A stretch of 62,000 bases of DNA, taken from positions 10,240-72,239 of the forward strand of contig NMRA01000178.1 of the NCBI GenBank assembly GCA_002633005.1, in the 5' to 3' direction. Positions 36,301-47,416 of the stretch are shown one piece after another. The stretch's first letter is position 1, and each line of letters begins with the position of its first letter. Source of the DNA: Phoronis australis. Lineage: Eukaryota; Phoronida; Phoronidae. The position numbers and the translations under genes were made by a program. The notes under the pieces were generated by a model. That model searched no databases. It had not been told where the DNA came from and saw only the letters and a list, made by a program, of their open reading frames with translations.

Positions 36301-36381
36301 CACGCGATGCGCGAAATAACCCCTAAACTACTTGGGTCAGGGGTCAGAGTTCAGTACGGAGACAAGTGGTGGACCACTTAA
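33251..36381 (+). CDS. DED protein with dsRBD-like C-terminus, copy 2 (soluble form)
   Basis: Four coding exons join in phase: 33251-33363, 34577-34740, 35359-35459 and 36139-36381, giving 206 residues. Residues about 11-88 form a DED-like bundle (LLFMIVANHVL; LKSYCMTWI; ATLQNI; EKLLDQLEMHGVI; ELIKMLEVHGLLDL). Residues 93-126 are a Pro-rich linker ending VEKLTD and SSGPTEK. Residues 127-206 carry GPNH (132-135), a beta-rich stretch and GYKSKGGA (171-178) before an amphipathic helix, resembling the loop-2 and SKKxA motifs of dsRNA-binding domains. The hydrophobic exon of copy 3 is absent, yet phases stay compatible (1 to 1). AATAAA follows at 36524. It is the most intact copy. DED is likely; the C-terminal assignment is tentative. 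An adaptor or RNA-responsive role is inferred. Confidence 0.72.
34577..34740 (+). CDS. Exon B of copy 2
   Basis: 164 bases, acceptor TTGTACAG, donor GTAG|GTAATGAG. Same length as copy 3. If the donor were skipped the frame would run to TGA at 34797 with an extra tail; the second donor CG|GTGAAC of copies 1 and 3 is absent here (CACAGAAC). Confidence 0.75.
34741..35358. other. Intron B-D of copy 2 (exon C deleted)
   Basis: From about 34980 it aligns with copy 1 from 16615 on, which lies 360 bases beyond the copy 1 exon C donor. The upstream part carrying exon C is replaced by unrelated sequence. Confidence 0.6.
35359..35459 (+). CDS. Exon D of copy 2
   Basis: 101 bases, acceptor TTTTACAG, donor AAG|GTAAGTGA. 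Entered with two bases of a split Gly codon, it reads through to an in-phase end, matching the phase and length of copy 3. Confidence 0.75.
35534..35912. repeat. Foldback element in intron D-E of copy 2
   Basis: Imperfect inverted ends of about 55 bp surround about seven degenerate 21-bp direct repeats (TTAAGCAAAAGTACGCATAGA type, 35725-35875). Because 21 is a multiple of three, the plus strand yields a fortuitous seven-residue-periodic frame at 35745-35972. The related copy at 205-553 has fewer units. Confidence 0.6.
36139..36381 (+). CDS. Exon E of copy 2, terminal dsRBD-like exon
   Basis: 243 bases from acceptor TTGTTCACAG to TAA, 80 residues. Order: GPNH loop, strand MVCDVQV, strand KFQLVWDG, then GYKSKGGAVEHAMREI helix and a basic/aromatic tail (VQYGDKWW). 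Lysines of the classical KKxAK are only partly kept, so RNA binding is uncertain. Confidence 0.7.
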   Translation, partial: LTISPGPNHGNPMVCDVQVSNRIRKFQLVWDGLAICSGVTAQAKGYKSKGGAVEHAMREITPKLLGSGVRVQYGDKWWTT

Positions 36382-37250
36382 GGACACTGTTTGGCAACAG
36401 ATGACGATTTTAGCACAGGTGCGGGTGCACATTCTTCTACTGGCAATTTATAGTGGACGAAGGAAAGGAGCTTCGTGACACACATTCCTGGTACAAGTAC
36501 TTGTCACTTTTTAAACTGTATTCAATAAAACTTACGTCGTATGCAAGTTAAATGTACATTGACAGTGGAAGTTTTGTGGCTAGGCCCCACATGTTTTGTT
36601 AACAGTTGTTCAGTTCAAGGTTCGTGTTCGCCAAAGCAATCATTTCGTAGAATAAGCACAACCCCGGATCACGTTCACTTTGACTCAAATTTAGTGCTGC
36701 GAACCAGGCTGCGTAAATTTTAAATTGGAAGGTAAATTCTGTACGAATCATTTTGTGTTTTAACTGTATGATTTTTCACCACCATTAACTATTTTAATGG
36801 TCAATTGTGTTGCCTTTTACTTCAACAAAGATTCCAGAATGTTGAAATTTGATTAAATCTTCCTCAATCGTGGAGGTTGGTCTTTGCTGCCTCTCTAACG
36901 TTATCAAATTTAACGCAGTTTCAAATAAGACGATATATATATTTCAATATAAATAGGCCCGACTGACCCCTTTCACAATCTCATAAACTGACAATACAAA
37001 TTGCAGTAGGAAACAAATGACATTTACACACGCTCTGACCTCCTCTGATTTCCTTGAACAAAATTTAGCGATACTACTCCACTCCGCAATACTACCAGAG
37101 CGCATGCAATTTACAAAACTTCAGTTTTGCTGTTTTATTCCACACTAATATTTGATTGCCCTCGCAAATTTTCATACACTGGACAAAAAATGAAATGAGC
37201 TTCGTCCTTTAAAGCATGTTCTTCACACAAAATACTCTTCTTTCTTTGAC
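36382..37250. other. 3' UTR and flank of copy 2
   Basis: AATAAA at 36524-36529 is the likely poly(A) signal, 143 bases after the stop. The remainder aligns with the flank of copy 1 and then ends. Confidence 0.6.
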
Positions 37251-37254
37251 CCAG

Positions 37255-38190
37255 CTGTCCACCCTTCTCAATCATGAACAGATTCGAACAACCAAACTTG
37301 GCTACCTACCTCCTAGTGATTCGTGTATTGCTGTGACCTATGCCACTAAGAACTCCTTTTGAGGATTATTGGTGGGCTGTATAGACGTCTTGACAAACTC
37401 CAAAGACATCTTTTGAAAGCGTCTTTTGAAAGGTGTCTTAGCTATTTAAACACGCTTAGAATACTTTACTTTTCAATGCCTTTGATTTGATTCAGGAGTG
37501 TTCGGCTGCTACTTCAGAGATGTCGGTTTGACTCCCAAGCTCTTGCAAAGTTCTGTCAAAAAATCATTTCTCTCCATGAATGTGCATTATGAAGTATTCA
37601 GTACAACAAATACACATACCCAGAAAGCGCCAAGAGGCATTGTTTCTGGTTTAAATAAATACAAAGAAAACTATGTACAATTATTATACACAAATGCATG
37701 AATTTAAAAAAATGTTAAGATTACACTCACATATGATTTCGAATGTAAATAAATCATTTTAAGACACAGTAAGTTATTTTACATGTATACAATTTAATCG
37801 ACTCGCACAAAGAGATTTAATGCTAAAAATAAATGTTGTTACTATTTTGAATCGAACCTTATTTTCATTTGGGTCGAGTTCTATACATCCATTAAAAAAA
37901 TAATGTTGTTGTACATTTGAGGAACATTTGGATATTTTTTGCCATCAATTTCATTAATTGTCATAATTAATTAACATTATTCCACATTGCAGTTCACTGT
38001 CACAGGGAACGACACACCAAGCATTGTCAGTCATGAGCATGTCTGATAAAATGTTGTCCATATTTTCCATTAGGTTAAAAAATTAAAGTTCTTTAACAAC
38101 ATAGCATACACTTATTGTTTCTTCATCCACTCCATCATCATTTAGATCATCATTATTGTCATTAAAAGTTGTTTTTGACTGAGACACCGT
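37255..38190. other. Unassigned sequence
   Basis: A frame of about 67 residues (37498-37701) starts right after TTGATTCAG, so it could be an exon, but no ATG, partner exon or known motif is visible. AT-rich sequence follows. Confidence 0.3.
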
Positions 38191-38610
38191 GTTCACACAG
38201 TCTGGACAGCCACACAACTTAGAACATGGCATGCCTGACTCCAAACAAGAGCACATTTTTTACTACAACTTCTTTTACACTTGCCATTAACATTTTTCAT
38301 GGCATTTTCTGAGGCTAAAGGCAGAGTCATCCAATGGAGCATCATACTACCCTGCTCCAAAAGCCACCCATTAGCAACTGGAGATGGTGCACTGACATGC
38401 TGTTGCAAGGCTCTTTTGTGAATGGCACACTGGTAGTTTGCTCTTTTAGCTTGTAGCAGCAAACAATCATGTTGAGGAGGCAGATTACAGATTTCAACCT
38501 GAATATGTGGTAGTGTGCTTTGTTAACTGTTGATGACTCGCCGTACAGCTTGCATACAAACGGTTCAATGTCTTCCATGAGTGAGTTAACCAGGAAACAC
38601 AAATTTTGAG
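38190..38610 (-). pseudogene. CXC-type cysteine-rich repeat gene, broken 3' part
   Basis: Read on the minus strand, three frames join across two shifts. They cover DIEPFVCKLYG, LLLQAKRANYQCAIHKRAL, then APSPVANGWLLEQG and a Cys-rich end with CKRSCSKK and SGMPCSKLCGCPDC. This resembles the C-terminus of a multicopy invertebrate protein family with a tesmin/TSO1-like CXC tail that behaves like a mobile element. The upstream minus frame to 38946 may continue it but is not recognisable. The frameshifts make it a relic. Confidence 0.55.
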
Positions 38611-38949
38611 CCCAACTTTAATGGCAAAGACAAAGTTAAAAAATATCTCTGCAAGACTGCCCCCTACCCAAAAATAAAAAAGGTTTGACAATCTGAATAC
38701 CGTTTCGTCTAAACAACTGAAGTAGATAACCAAAATAATCTTCACTTTAGCACACAGTATGGTCAACAACTGAAATTTCATTTTCTCTAAGTGCTCAGAA
38801 AAATAAGCATTAAGAGAAATGAGCATCATTACTAGCATTAATTGTACTGTGCAGCTGCCTTCAAACAATTTAAAACATAGAAACATTTTATCGGCCTTGG
38901 AACAGTTGTTCAGCCTTTGAAAATAGAGGAATGGCCATGTTGGCAATAG

Positions 38950-39655
38950 TTTTTGTTTGAAATTGAAAAGCGTCCTCTTTACCGTAGAGCTAAAATTTCA
39001 TTTGACGCTTCCTGTTTTAAATAGCACACAAGTGGAAGAGTAAAAATTTTCCTTTGACAAAATCTCCAATTCAAGAATCTTCAAAATGTGAGATACTGAA
39101 ATCTGAGCAACATTTGAATTTTCAAGTTAAATAAATTGCAGAACACAGGCAATATTTCCATTTTTATATTTCTCAAATTCCAAACACCGCTCATGATTTT
39201 ACATAAAAGGATCTCAAAATAGGCTTAGAAGTTCATAAAAAGCAGTGCTGGTCACTCACATGTAGGTAAAAACTACTGCCAGTACATTTGAGATTGAGAC
39301 CACTATTACTACAAATTTAGCAAGCAAAATATTTTTTGTTCTGTGGCCTAAACTAAAGATTATCTACCATAAATGACACCTTTTCAAGTTAAGAATAGGT
39401 AGGCGTATTTACAATTGAATGTTTGGAACTTGGATAGGTTTTTAACTTAAGTTGCCCTGTGATGAAATTTGATTTGTGGCAAATGGTTCGTTGTAGTGGC
39501 AAGACATATAGGGTGTATTTCTTTGAGCACTTTTAAGTGTACATGTAACTGACAGTGGCAATCTCCTTAATGGGGCTCAACATTATTTCCATCATCAGAT
39601 TGGTTTTTTTCTTTTATAAGAGCTCTTTCAATTTTTGTTACATCCGTTAAGTGTC
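38950..39655. other. Unassigned AT-rich sequence
   Basis: No gene, repeat partner or RNA is visible to me in this stretch. Confidence 0.4.
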
Positions 39656-39659
39656 TGTA

Positions 39660-39965
39660 ACACTGCTTGTGATACAAGCATGCACAAATCAAGCCTAAAA
39701 ATGGTGGGCTCAAGTTTTTGAGAATGTGTACATTTATTAAGATTCACGGGGTACTTCAGAGCTACGAACTGTACGTTCGTCAAATTGTGGTAGTTTCTAT
39801 CTTTTTAGTGAACTTTTGTCTCATTATCTACTTTTTTGGAGTCTTTGTTTCTCTGAGGCAAACCTTTTTACCCACTTTACCAAATGGGGGAGGCTCGTTC
39901 AAGCCCTGGAGCCCAACNNNCCCCCCCCCCCAACCCCTGGGTGCGCGCATGACAAGAGCTCTGTT
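39660..39965 (+). repeat. Repeat R3 copy
   Basis: It shares the GTGGGCTCAAGTTTTTGAG block and the CTCTGAGGC block with the other R3 copies. Three unresolved bases at 39918-39920 lie in a C-run. Confidence 0.5.
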
Positions 39966-42350
39966 TTTTCACAAACACTTAAAAACTTATCAGAAATGAT
40001 ACTTCTCTTGCACTCAATGTTGATACGTTTGTTTGCAGTAGACTTACACCAGGTAATATCGGAAAATTCCAGCTCAGAAATTTGAGCACAAGCTGACACA
40101 TGAATGCAACAAGGGGCAGACATCTTGCCATTCTATTGTGAAGTCGCACACTCGTTGAATAATTCATGGTTTCAGCAGAGTCCTAGCTGCCCCAAAACTG
40201 TTCTTTGCGAAACACAAAACGATTCAGGAATGTGCCAAGAATTGTTTCAGTGCGATGACAATCGTGGCCACTTGATTTGACTTTCCTTAATTCCTAACTG
40301 TTGCCTGCTGGTTTTTGAGCCTTGGCCCTTGGTAATTGCCTATTACTTGCACACCCGCATCCAAGAATTAATACTATCCAATGTGCAGTAGCAATAAACA
40401 ATCTAGCTAAGCCAGCAGGATAACATCAGCTGGCTGTCCTCTGATACACAGGCGTCCTCATCTTCTGATCGTCCCCACTACACTATATATAATACCACAA
40501 GGCATCACACTCCGGACAAGAAATTCCACGGGTGCTTCACTTCAGCCGTCCACAGCAAACATAAATCTCAATAAATTTACACAAAACAGAGGTTCAACAA
40601 ACCATGAAGAATTGTTCTTTCTCCCAATAGCATTTGCGGTGTCCTGCTCTACCGAGTTCGCAAGAAATTCGCGGTCAAAGCACAAAAATCTTCCCAAAAA
40701 GCCCGTCCAGAGCAACTCCTTGGTCCCACGCGCAGGGTACGGAATTATCTGATGAGTTACGGATGTACGGCAATTGCCGATTCATAACGGAAAGTCACGG
40801 CATCGAAATTGTACAGTTTTACCAATCTCAGATTGATTGGGTCACGTGATCATACATTTGATACCATTACCATGACTAAATCTTCAACATAAAATATAAA
40901 AAATTTACTGTTTTCTAAATTAATTAATATTTCCGTTTCATCCAATTTTCATTGTTTTCAAGTAAATCACGACAGCCCTATTTTGATCACCCGTCACGCA
41001 AAAGTGGAATATTTTAAAGCAATTCCAAACAGCTTTTTGGGGAACAGTGCATAGTATCTAAAAATTTCGTATGAATCCGACTGCCACGTATGTCTGTTCC
41101 GAAGTTAGCCAAACTTTTCTAGAGACCAACAAAACCTTAAGTACAATGACTAAAATACAGGTTACGGTGGTTCTTCTTTTTGTATTGATATTGCGCGTGC
41201 ACCTCTGGGACTGCACAACTAGAATGACTATTGATTTTAGGAATGTATACAAAACTGAGGCCTGTAGAGCGACGCAAGCCCCGGGCTCTATGGAATACGG
41301 CCGCGTCCAGGTCTGCTTTCCATAAGCCCATGATATTTGCCATGCTTTTGTGGCGAGAAAATTTCGTTTATCTTATCAATCAACATTCCAACTTCGCCTT
41401 CAGTGGCCGCCATTTTGTTGGGTTGCATTGGCCAGGTCTCGAGCATAACCGCGAAACACTCGCGTTTCACTCACCCGAGTTTGCGTGGTCTGGCTTTTTG
41501 GAGAGATTCTTCGGTCAATAGATTAAAAGCACGTCTGTGTTGCGAGTTCTTTACTACATTGTCAGATTCGCACGGAACAGACTACGTGTTTACTTTCCAG
41601 TGGACATGTTTTCGTCTGTAAAGTGAAAGATACTTGAATAAATTGCATAGCTGAAAAAAAAAGATTTTTGTGACTTGCAATTTTCCCATAATATTTAGTT
41701 TTGTCTGATTTTCTCATTCAGTGACTCATAAGTAAGATATCGATATTTGAATCCTTAGAGACAAGCGTGTAAAAAATGGTGAAGTTCCAAATACAGTGAC
41801 ATTCACTTTCAGCTATTCTCCATGTCGCAAGAGATTTCCCGGCTTGGGAAGAGTGGAAATTTCTTTTTGGCGAAGATCGAAGTCTAACATTGATATGGGT
41901 ACTTAGATTTAGTATCCACTTGTGACGGGACGTTCGTAACTTTACGCTTATTGTTATTCTTATTTAGTTGCAAATGTTCAGTTATTCTCATGCTAATGTC
42001 TTTGTTGCGTATTCAATTTGACTATCAGCTAAGTAAGAATTGATTCATTCCCTGTCCGAAAGCTGTTACTTTTAATTTAGTGCTTTTGAAATATTACGAA
42101 TGGGACAGAAAGTACTTCAAAAAACTTGGTCCCCCCTCTAAATCCGCCACTGGTATGTGCTAATTAGATATAGTTAAGGTATAGTAAAGATATAGACACT
42201 GATGTTGGCCAATAGTGAAATACATTGAATTTTAATTAAAACACGTACTGGTGAATTTCGGATTATATAATTGTGCAAATCTCCTGCGAAAAAGGCGAAA
42301 CGCCCCCTCATGGGATATATGACATAACTGTTGGCGGCAAACAGTAATTG
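39966..42350. other. Gene-poor stretch with two possible short exons
   Basis: Two weak candidates are seen. On the minus strand, an AAAATGGCGGCC start at about 41413 opens a 41-residue frame ending at 41288. On the plus strand, an ATG at 41146 gives a 60-residue frame with a hydrophobic signal-like N-terminus (QVTVVLLFVLILRVHLW). They overlap, and neither has a recognisable family or supporting splice sites. The end of another repeat (AAATCCGCCACTG) is at 42140-42152. Confidence 0.25.
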
Positions 42351-42360
42351 CACACATATC

Positions 42361-42440
42361 GGGTCCTCAGTAACTCAGTGGTAAGAGCACTAGAACTGCA
42401 ATCTAGAGACCTGTGGTTCGATTACCAGTTGGGGTTCGTG
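42361..42440 (+). repeat. tRNA-Ala(TGC)-like sequence, probably SINE head
   Basis: A box-A-like run (TAACTCAGTGGTAAGAGC), an anticodon arm CTAGA-ACTGCAA-TCTAG with TGC in the anticodon position, and a box-B-like GGTTCGATTACC appear in order. The T arm carries an extra base and does not pair well, and no acceptor stem closes, so I read a tRNA-derived repeat rather than a functional tRNA. Confidence 0.45.
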
Positions 42441-43168
42441 ATTTTTCTGTGTTTACTTGATATGTTCCACTACTGGCCAATCTAAGTGTTCATACATATT
42501 TCCTTAAATCCTCATACCTCTGAGCCATGACACTGTGATGGCCATATCACTTTATCAAATAACTTAAATGGCAGTTGCACTAGAAAATTCTCTACATTTT
42601 ACTAAGATAGATGACTCAACTTTCAACGCTGTAAATCCACATTCATTCCTATTTGCCGTAGAACCGTATTTAACGCTCATTGTCTCAATGAAGAAAAGTA
42701 AGTGACAATGTTGATAAAAAACAACCAGATTTTTCAACTTCAACATGTTTCGGTGTCTCATACCTCATCATCAGGACAAGTAATGAGGGCCATCTATGAC
42801 CTTGACCCACGCATTCAGTAGACCTATTAAGAGGCATCATTGCAAAAAACATAATTGAGAATGTTTGCTTCCATTTGTCAACAGTTCAGGTAACATGATC
42901 TGAGGAAAGGACAAAACTTAGATTTACCACACCACAGCAGGTTTACGTGTCCGATGCTAAAGGTATGATTATTACTAGTTTTGCTGGATGAAAAACAAAA
43001 ATAGAATTAGGCCTCTTACTGTTATAAAATAGGTGTCACGTGATAGGTCTTGTTTTATGTTACCAATCTGTTAGAGATCCTTTCAACTTAGGGATGTCGC
43101 AAAAAGAAACTGTTGACATGCTCAGGTATCGCTTTGGTTTCATTATTTGCCCTAAGCAATTCTTGCGA
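42441..43168. other. Unassigned sequence
   Basis: Nothing recognisable beyond short frames on both strands. Confidence 0.35.
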
Positions 43169-44422
43169 TTTTTGGTTAGGGCTATGACTCGCACATCGTA
43201 ACAATTATTCAGATATTGATGGTGTGATTGGTTTCATAGGCTGACAAATATTGATGCCACGGCAGCAATATCTTTAAAGATTCATGCAACACAAATGTGT
43301 CACTAATGGCTTAGTGGTGAAACGAAAAACTGTGCGAATGATTCTTTCTGCTGTCGATCCAGATTGTGTGACAATGCAACGCGCCAGAAGACTGTTCACG
43401 TACAGTGACAAACTTGGATCTCGAGATCCTGAGATAATTAAGTCGGGATCTCGAGATCCTGAGATAATTAAAAACAAACGCTCGATGTCATCTTTGGGCT
43501 ACCGTACTTAAACAACAAAATACTAGCGATTGGTCCATTTCAGTATTTAGAATTATGGAGAAATGTGATTTTTTAGAAATTTTTAGGAACAAATTTAAAG
43601 TTTTCAACATGCACAATTAAGATTGTGCCTCTTGAAAACTTTAAAGCATTCAGTTTCCTGTTAGAGGAGTTAAACTGGTTCAAAACAATCACTGAGAAAC
43701 CAAAACTGCGCTTTTATAGAATTGTTAAGAAAGACTTGTGTTGAAGAGTATTTAGGTCTGCCGGTGTCCCAGAGGTCCGTCATAACTCGATTGAGAGCAG
43801 ATATTCTACCATTAGAGGTTAAGGTGGGGCGGTACACTTGAACTCCTGTGAATGAACAAAATTGTCGTGTTTCTAAAAACGGAATTCTTTTATAGTGAAA
43901 AACATACTCATATTTGACCACTTTTATACGGGGTTCTGTCCTACAGTACCTCCAGTATTCCAAAATAATTTGAAAGTACTTGCAAAATTCATTCAAGACG
44001 CTTTGCAGGATAGAAGTAATTATTTGTTCGTAAACTAGTCTGAGGTTACCAGATTTCCCTTGAGTCTGTGCATTATGTTATGTTATAGTTTATTGTTATA
44101 AGGTGACAGAAAGACCATTGAGGCTGGGGGTGTGAGTAGTATTATGTATTTGAGATCATGTGTTCACTGGCACCTTTCTGTCACTACAATAAATAAACAA
44201 TATCAGTACAAGACAGCACCTTTCTGTCACTACAATAAATAAACAATATCAGTACCAAGACAGCACCTTTCTGTCACTACAATAAATAAACAATATCAGT
44301 ACAAGACAGCACCTTTCTGTCACTACAATACATAAACAATATCAGTACAAGACAGCACCTTTCTGTCACTACAATAAATAAACAATATCAGTACAAGACA
44401 GCACCTTTCTGTCACTACAATA
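43169..44422 (+). repeat. Segmental duplication, left copy
   Basis: Matches 44951-46012 at high identity across the second gap. The shared frame (43284-43511; 45066-45293) encodes 75 residues with VKRKTVRMILSAVDPDC and RARRLFTY, reminiscent of the N-terminal DNA-binding part of an integrase-core transposase, followed by two SRDPEIIK repeats. It lacks the catalytic core, so it is at most a relic. The repeats arise from two copies of a block starting with the palindrome GGATCTCGAGATCC. Confidence 0.55.
44170..44422 (+). repeat. 46-bp minisatellite
   Basis: About 5.5 units of 46 bp starting GCACCTTTCTGTCAC, nearly identical, running into the gap. Two more units are at 45924-46015. There is no spacer variation, so it is not a CRISPR array. 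Confidence 0.9.
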
Positions 44423-44950
44423 NNNNNNNNNNNNNNNNNNNNNNNNNNNNNNNNNNNNNNNNNNNNNNNNNNNNNNNNNNNNNNNNNNNNNNNNNNNNNN
44501 NNNNNNNNNNNNNNNNNNNNNNNNNNNNNNNNNNNNNNNNNNNNNNNNNNNNNNNNNNNNNNNNNNNNNNNNNNNNNNNNNNNNNNNNNNNNNNNNNNNN
44601 NNNNNNNNNNNNNNNNNNNNNNNNNNNNNNNNNNNNNNNNNNNNNNNNNNNNNNNNNNNNNNNNNNNNNNNNNNNNNNNNNNNNNNNNNNNNNNNNNNNN
44701 NNNNNNNNNNNNNNNNNNNNNNNNNNNNNNNNNNNNNNNNNNNNNNNNNNNNNNNNNNNNNNNNNNNNNNNNNNNNNNNNNNNNNNNNNNNNNNNNNNNN
44801 NNNNNNNNNNNNNNNNNNNNNNNNNNNNNNNNNNNNNNNNNNNNNNNNNNNNNNNNNNNNNNNNNNNNNNNNNNNNNNNNNNNNNNNNNNNNNNNNNNNN
44901 NNNNNNNNNNNNNNNNNNNNNNNNNNNNNNNNNNNNNNNNNNNNNNNNNN
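44423..44950. other. Assembly gap (N)
   Basis: A 528-base run of N within the minisatellite; frames through it are artefacts. Confidence 0.99.
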
Positions 44951-46012
44951 TTTTTGGTTAGGGCTATGACTCGCACATCGTAACAATTATTCAGATATTG
45001 ATGGTGTGATTGGTTTCATAGGCTGACAAATATTGATGCCACGGCAGCAATATCTTTAAAGATTCATGCAACACAAATGTGTCACTAATGGCTTAGTGGT
45101 GAAACGAAAAACTGTGCGAATGATTCTTTCTGCTGTCGATCCAGATTGTGTGACAATGCGACGCGCCAGAAGACTGTTCACGTACAGTGACAAACTTGGA
45201 TCTCGAGATCCCGAGATAATTAAGTCGGGATCTCGAGATCCTGAGATAATTAAAAACAAACGCTCGATGTCATCTTTTTGCTACCGTACTTAAACAACAA
45301 ACTACTAGCGATTGGTCCATTTCAGTATTTAGAATTATGGAGAAATGTGATTTTTTAGAAATTTTTAGGAACAAATTTAAAGTTTTTCTTGAAAACTTTA
45401 AAGCATTCAGTTTCCTGTTAGAGGAGTTGAACTGGTTCAAAACAATCACTGAGAAACCAAAACTGCGCTTTTATAGAATTGTTAAGAAAGACTGGTGTTG
45501 AAGAGTATTTAGGTCTGCCGGTGTCCCAGAGGTCTGTCATAACTCGATTGAGAGCAGATATTCTACCATTGGAGGTTAAGGTGGGGCGGAACACTTGAAC
45601 TCCAGTGAATGAACAAAATTGTCGTGTTTCTAAAAACGGAATTCTTTTATAGTGAAAAATGTACTAATATCTGACCACTTTTATACGGGGTTCTGTCCTA
45701 CCTCAAGTATTCCAAAATAATTTGAAAGTACTTGTAAAATTCATTCAAGACTCTTTGCAGGATAGAAGTAATTATTTGTTCGTAAACTAGTCTGAGGTTA
45801 CCAGATTTCCCTCGAGTCTGTGCATTATGTTATGTTATAGTTTATTGTTATAAGGTGACAGTAAGACCATTGAGGCTGGGGGTGTGATTAGTATTATGTA
45901 TTTGAGATCATGTGTTCACTGGCACCTTTCTGTCACTACAATAAATAAACAATATCAGTACAAGACAGCACCTTTCTGTCACTACAATAAATAAACAATA
46001 TCAGTACAAGAC
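44951..46012 (+). repeat. Segmental duplication, right copy
   Basis: The second copy of 43169-44422. It differs by point changes and by loss of the centre of a hairpin (compare 43594-43645). It may be a true tandem duplication or two haplotypes joined across the gap. Confidence 0.6.
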
Positions 46013-46980
46013 AGAATAAAATTTCTGTGCTCACCTGATGATAATCTGACCCGATGTTGGCCTAAGTAAGAATTAGAAGTGATTTGACCGGGTCTTAGTA
46101 GGGTACAGCGCTAGTGTTGATTAACAAAGTCAGTGGCTCGCTGGGTTTTTATAATGTTCCCGAGCACTGAAATGTGATTCCAGAGATGTGATTTGACCAT
46201 TTTTGTTCGGAAAATTATTAAGTATGAAAACAAATCAGCAAAATCATCTGACTTAACTCTATCTCAATGTCACATGTTGAATTGAATTGTGACCAATCCA
46301 GTAGATTGTGAATACTATAAATAATCATAGATTAATTATCGTTGCTTTTTAATATACCCTCATTTTCACTCACCGGTAACTAATCCTGTGTTGTTGTTGT
46401 TTTCTTTTTGTTTTTTATAGGCACTTGATACCGGTGCTATGGCATTTAGCCTACGGAAACAATTTATTGTCATGAAAGATGCTACAAACAATTTATTGTC
46501 ATGATAGATGCTACAAACAATTGGTTTCAAGATCTGCTTCTCACCTTGATAATATTTTGATAGTATGGTAAGAAGAATGAATTTGTGCACTATCGTCCGA
46601 TCCAAGTATAAATTTAATATTTGAAAAACCCATGCGACGTAAAGAACGACAGCAAAGAAAACGTGTGACGTTCAAATTAAATGTAGGAATAGAATCTGTC
46701 CCGAATCATAATCACAATACGCTTTGATATTCTCTGAAAATCTTTCATGGTAAACAAAGACCGTGTCTTAGTGGTTTGAGTATACAGCAAATCACGTGCC
46801 TATGACAACTTGTATGGTCGCAACAGTGGCCTAAATCGTGAAGGACCAGTCTGTTGGTAACGTACCAGCATTACGAGGACAAGATTTTGTCGATTCTTGA
46901 CATGCCGAAAAGTGACCTTGTTTACTTTGCTGGATAACCTGGCGTGTGAAAGTTAGCTAACCCAACTGTAGAGTCCGTTG
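46013..46980. other. Unassigned, with a short tandem duplication
   Basis: Positions 46460-46520 hold two copies of a block of about 29 bp (ACAATTTATTGTCATGA). No gene is visible. Confidence 0.4.
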
Positions 46981-47416
46981 CCCGGTTGCATGAAACAGTC
47001 CCAAATAGGGACACAACTAAGTTCCCTAAATCTACTACGTATTTTTAGACTTGTGAAATAATCGATTGCACTTTCTTGAATTGTTTTAGAGTCATTACTA
47101 AGTCAATTTTTAACTTTGATACAAGTCGAGAGTGAATTCTACGTTGAATTGTCAATATTATCGAAAATATTTAGGGGTTTTTTCATGCAACACACACAAT
47201 TTAAGGACTGAATCTATATATTTATTTTCAATGAACTCTGGGCTCAGTTTTTAGTTCAATGATTAAAAAACGTCATTAATCAAAGAGGAGCTCATAATAA
47301 AGATGAAATGATAGAAAAATATTGCATCTGCATGTGTGTCCATAAAGACACAAATACGCAAAAAGACTTTGGGACCTTAGTTGAGTCCCTACTTGGGACC
47401 GTTTCATGCAACCGGC
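46981..47416. mobile_element. MITE family M1, copy b
   Basis: Both ends are present: CCCGGTTGCATGAAACAG and, inverted, GTTTCATGCAACCGG. The core is AT-rich and non-coding. It is the best preserved of three copies. Confidence 0.7.

Noticed and set aside
42361-42440. Functional tRNA-Ala gene
   Set aside because: T arm has an extra base and poor pairing and no closing acceptor stem is visible; a tRNA-derived repeat fits better.
44323-44986. Two long minus-strand frames
   Set aside because: They cross the 528-base gap and the 46-bp minisatellite; no real coding content.
44170-46015. Regularly repeated units as a possible CRISPR array
   Set aside because: Units are contiguous with no unique spacers, and the DNA is animal.
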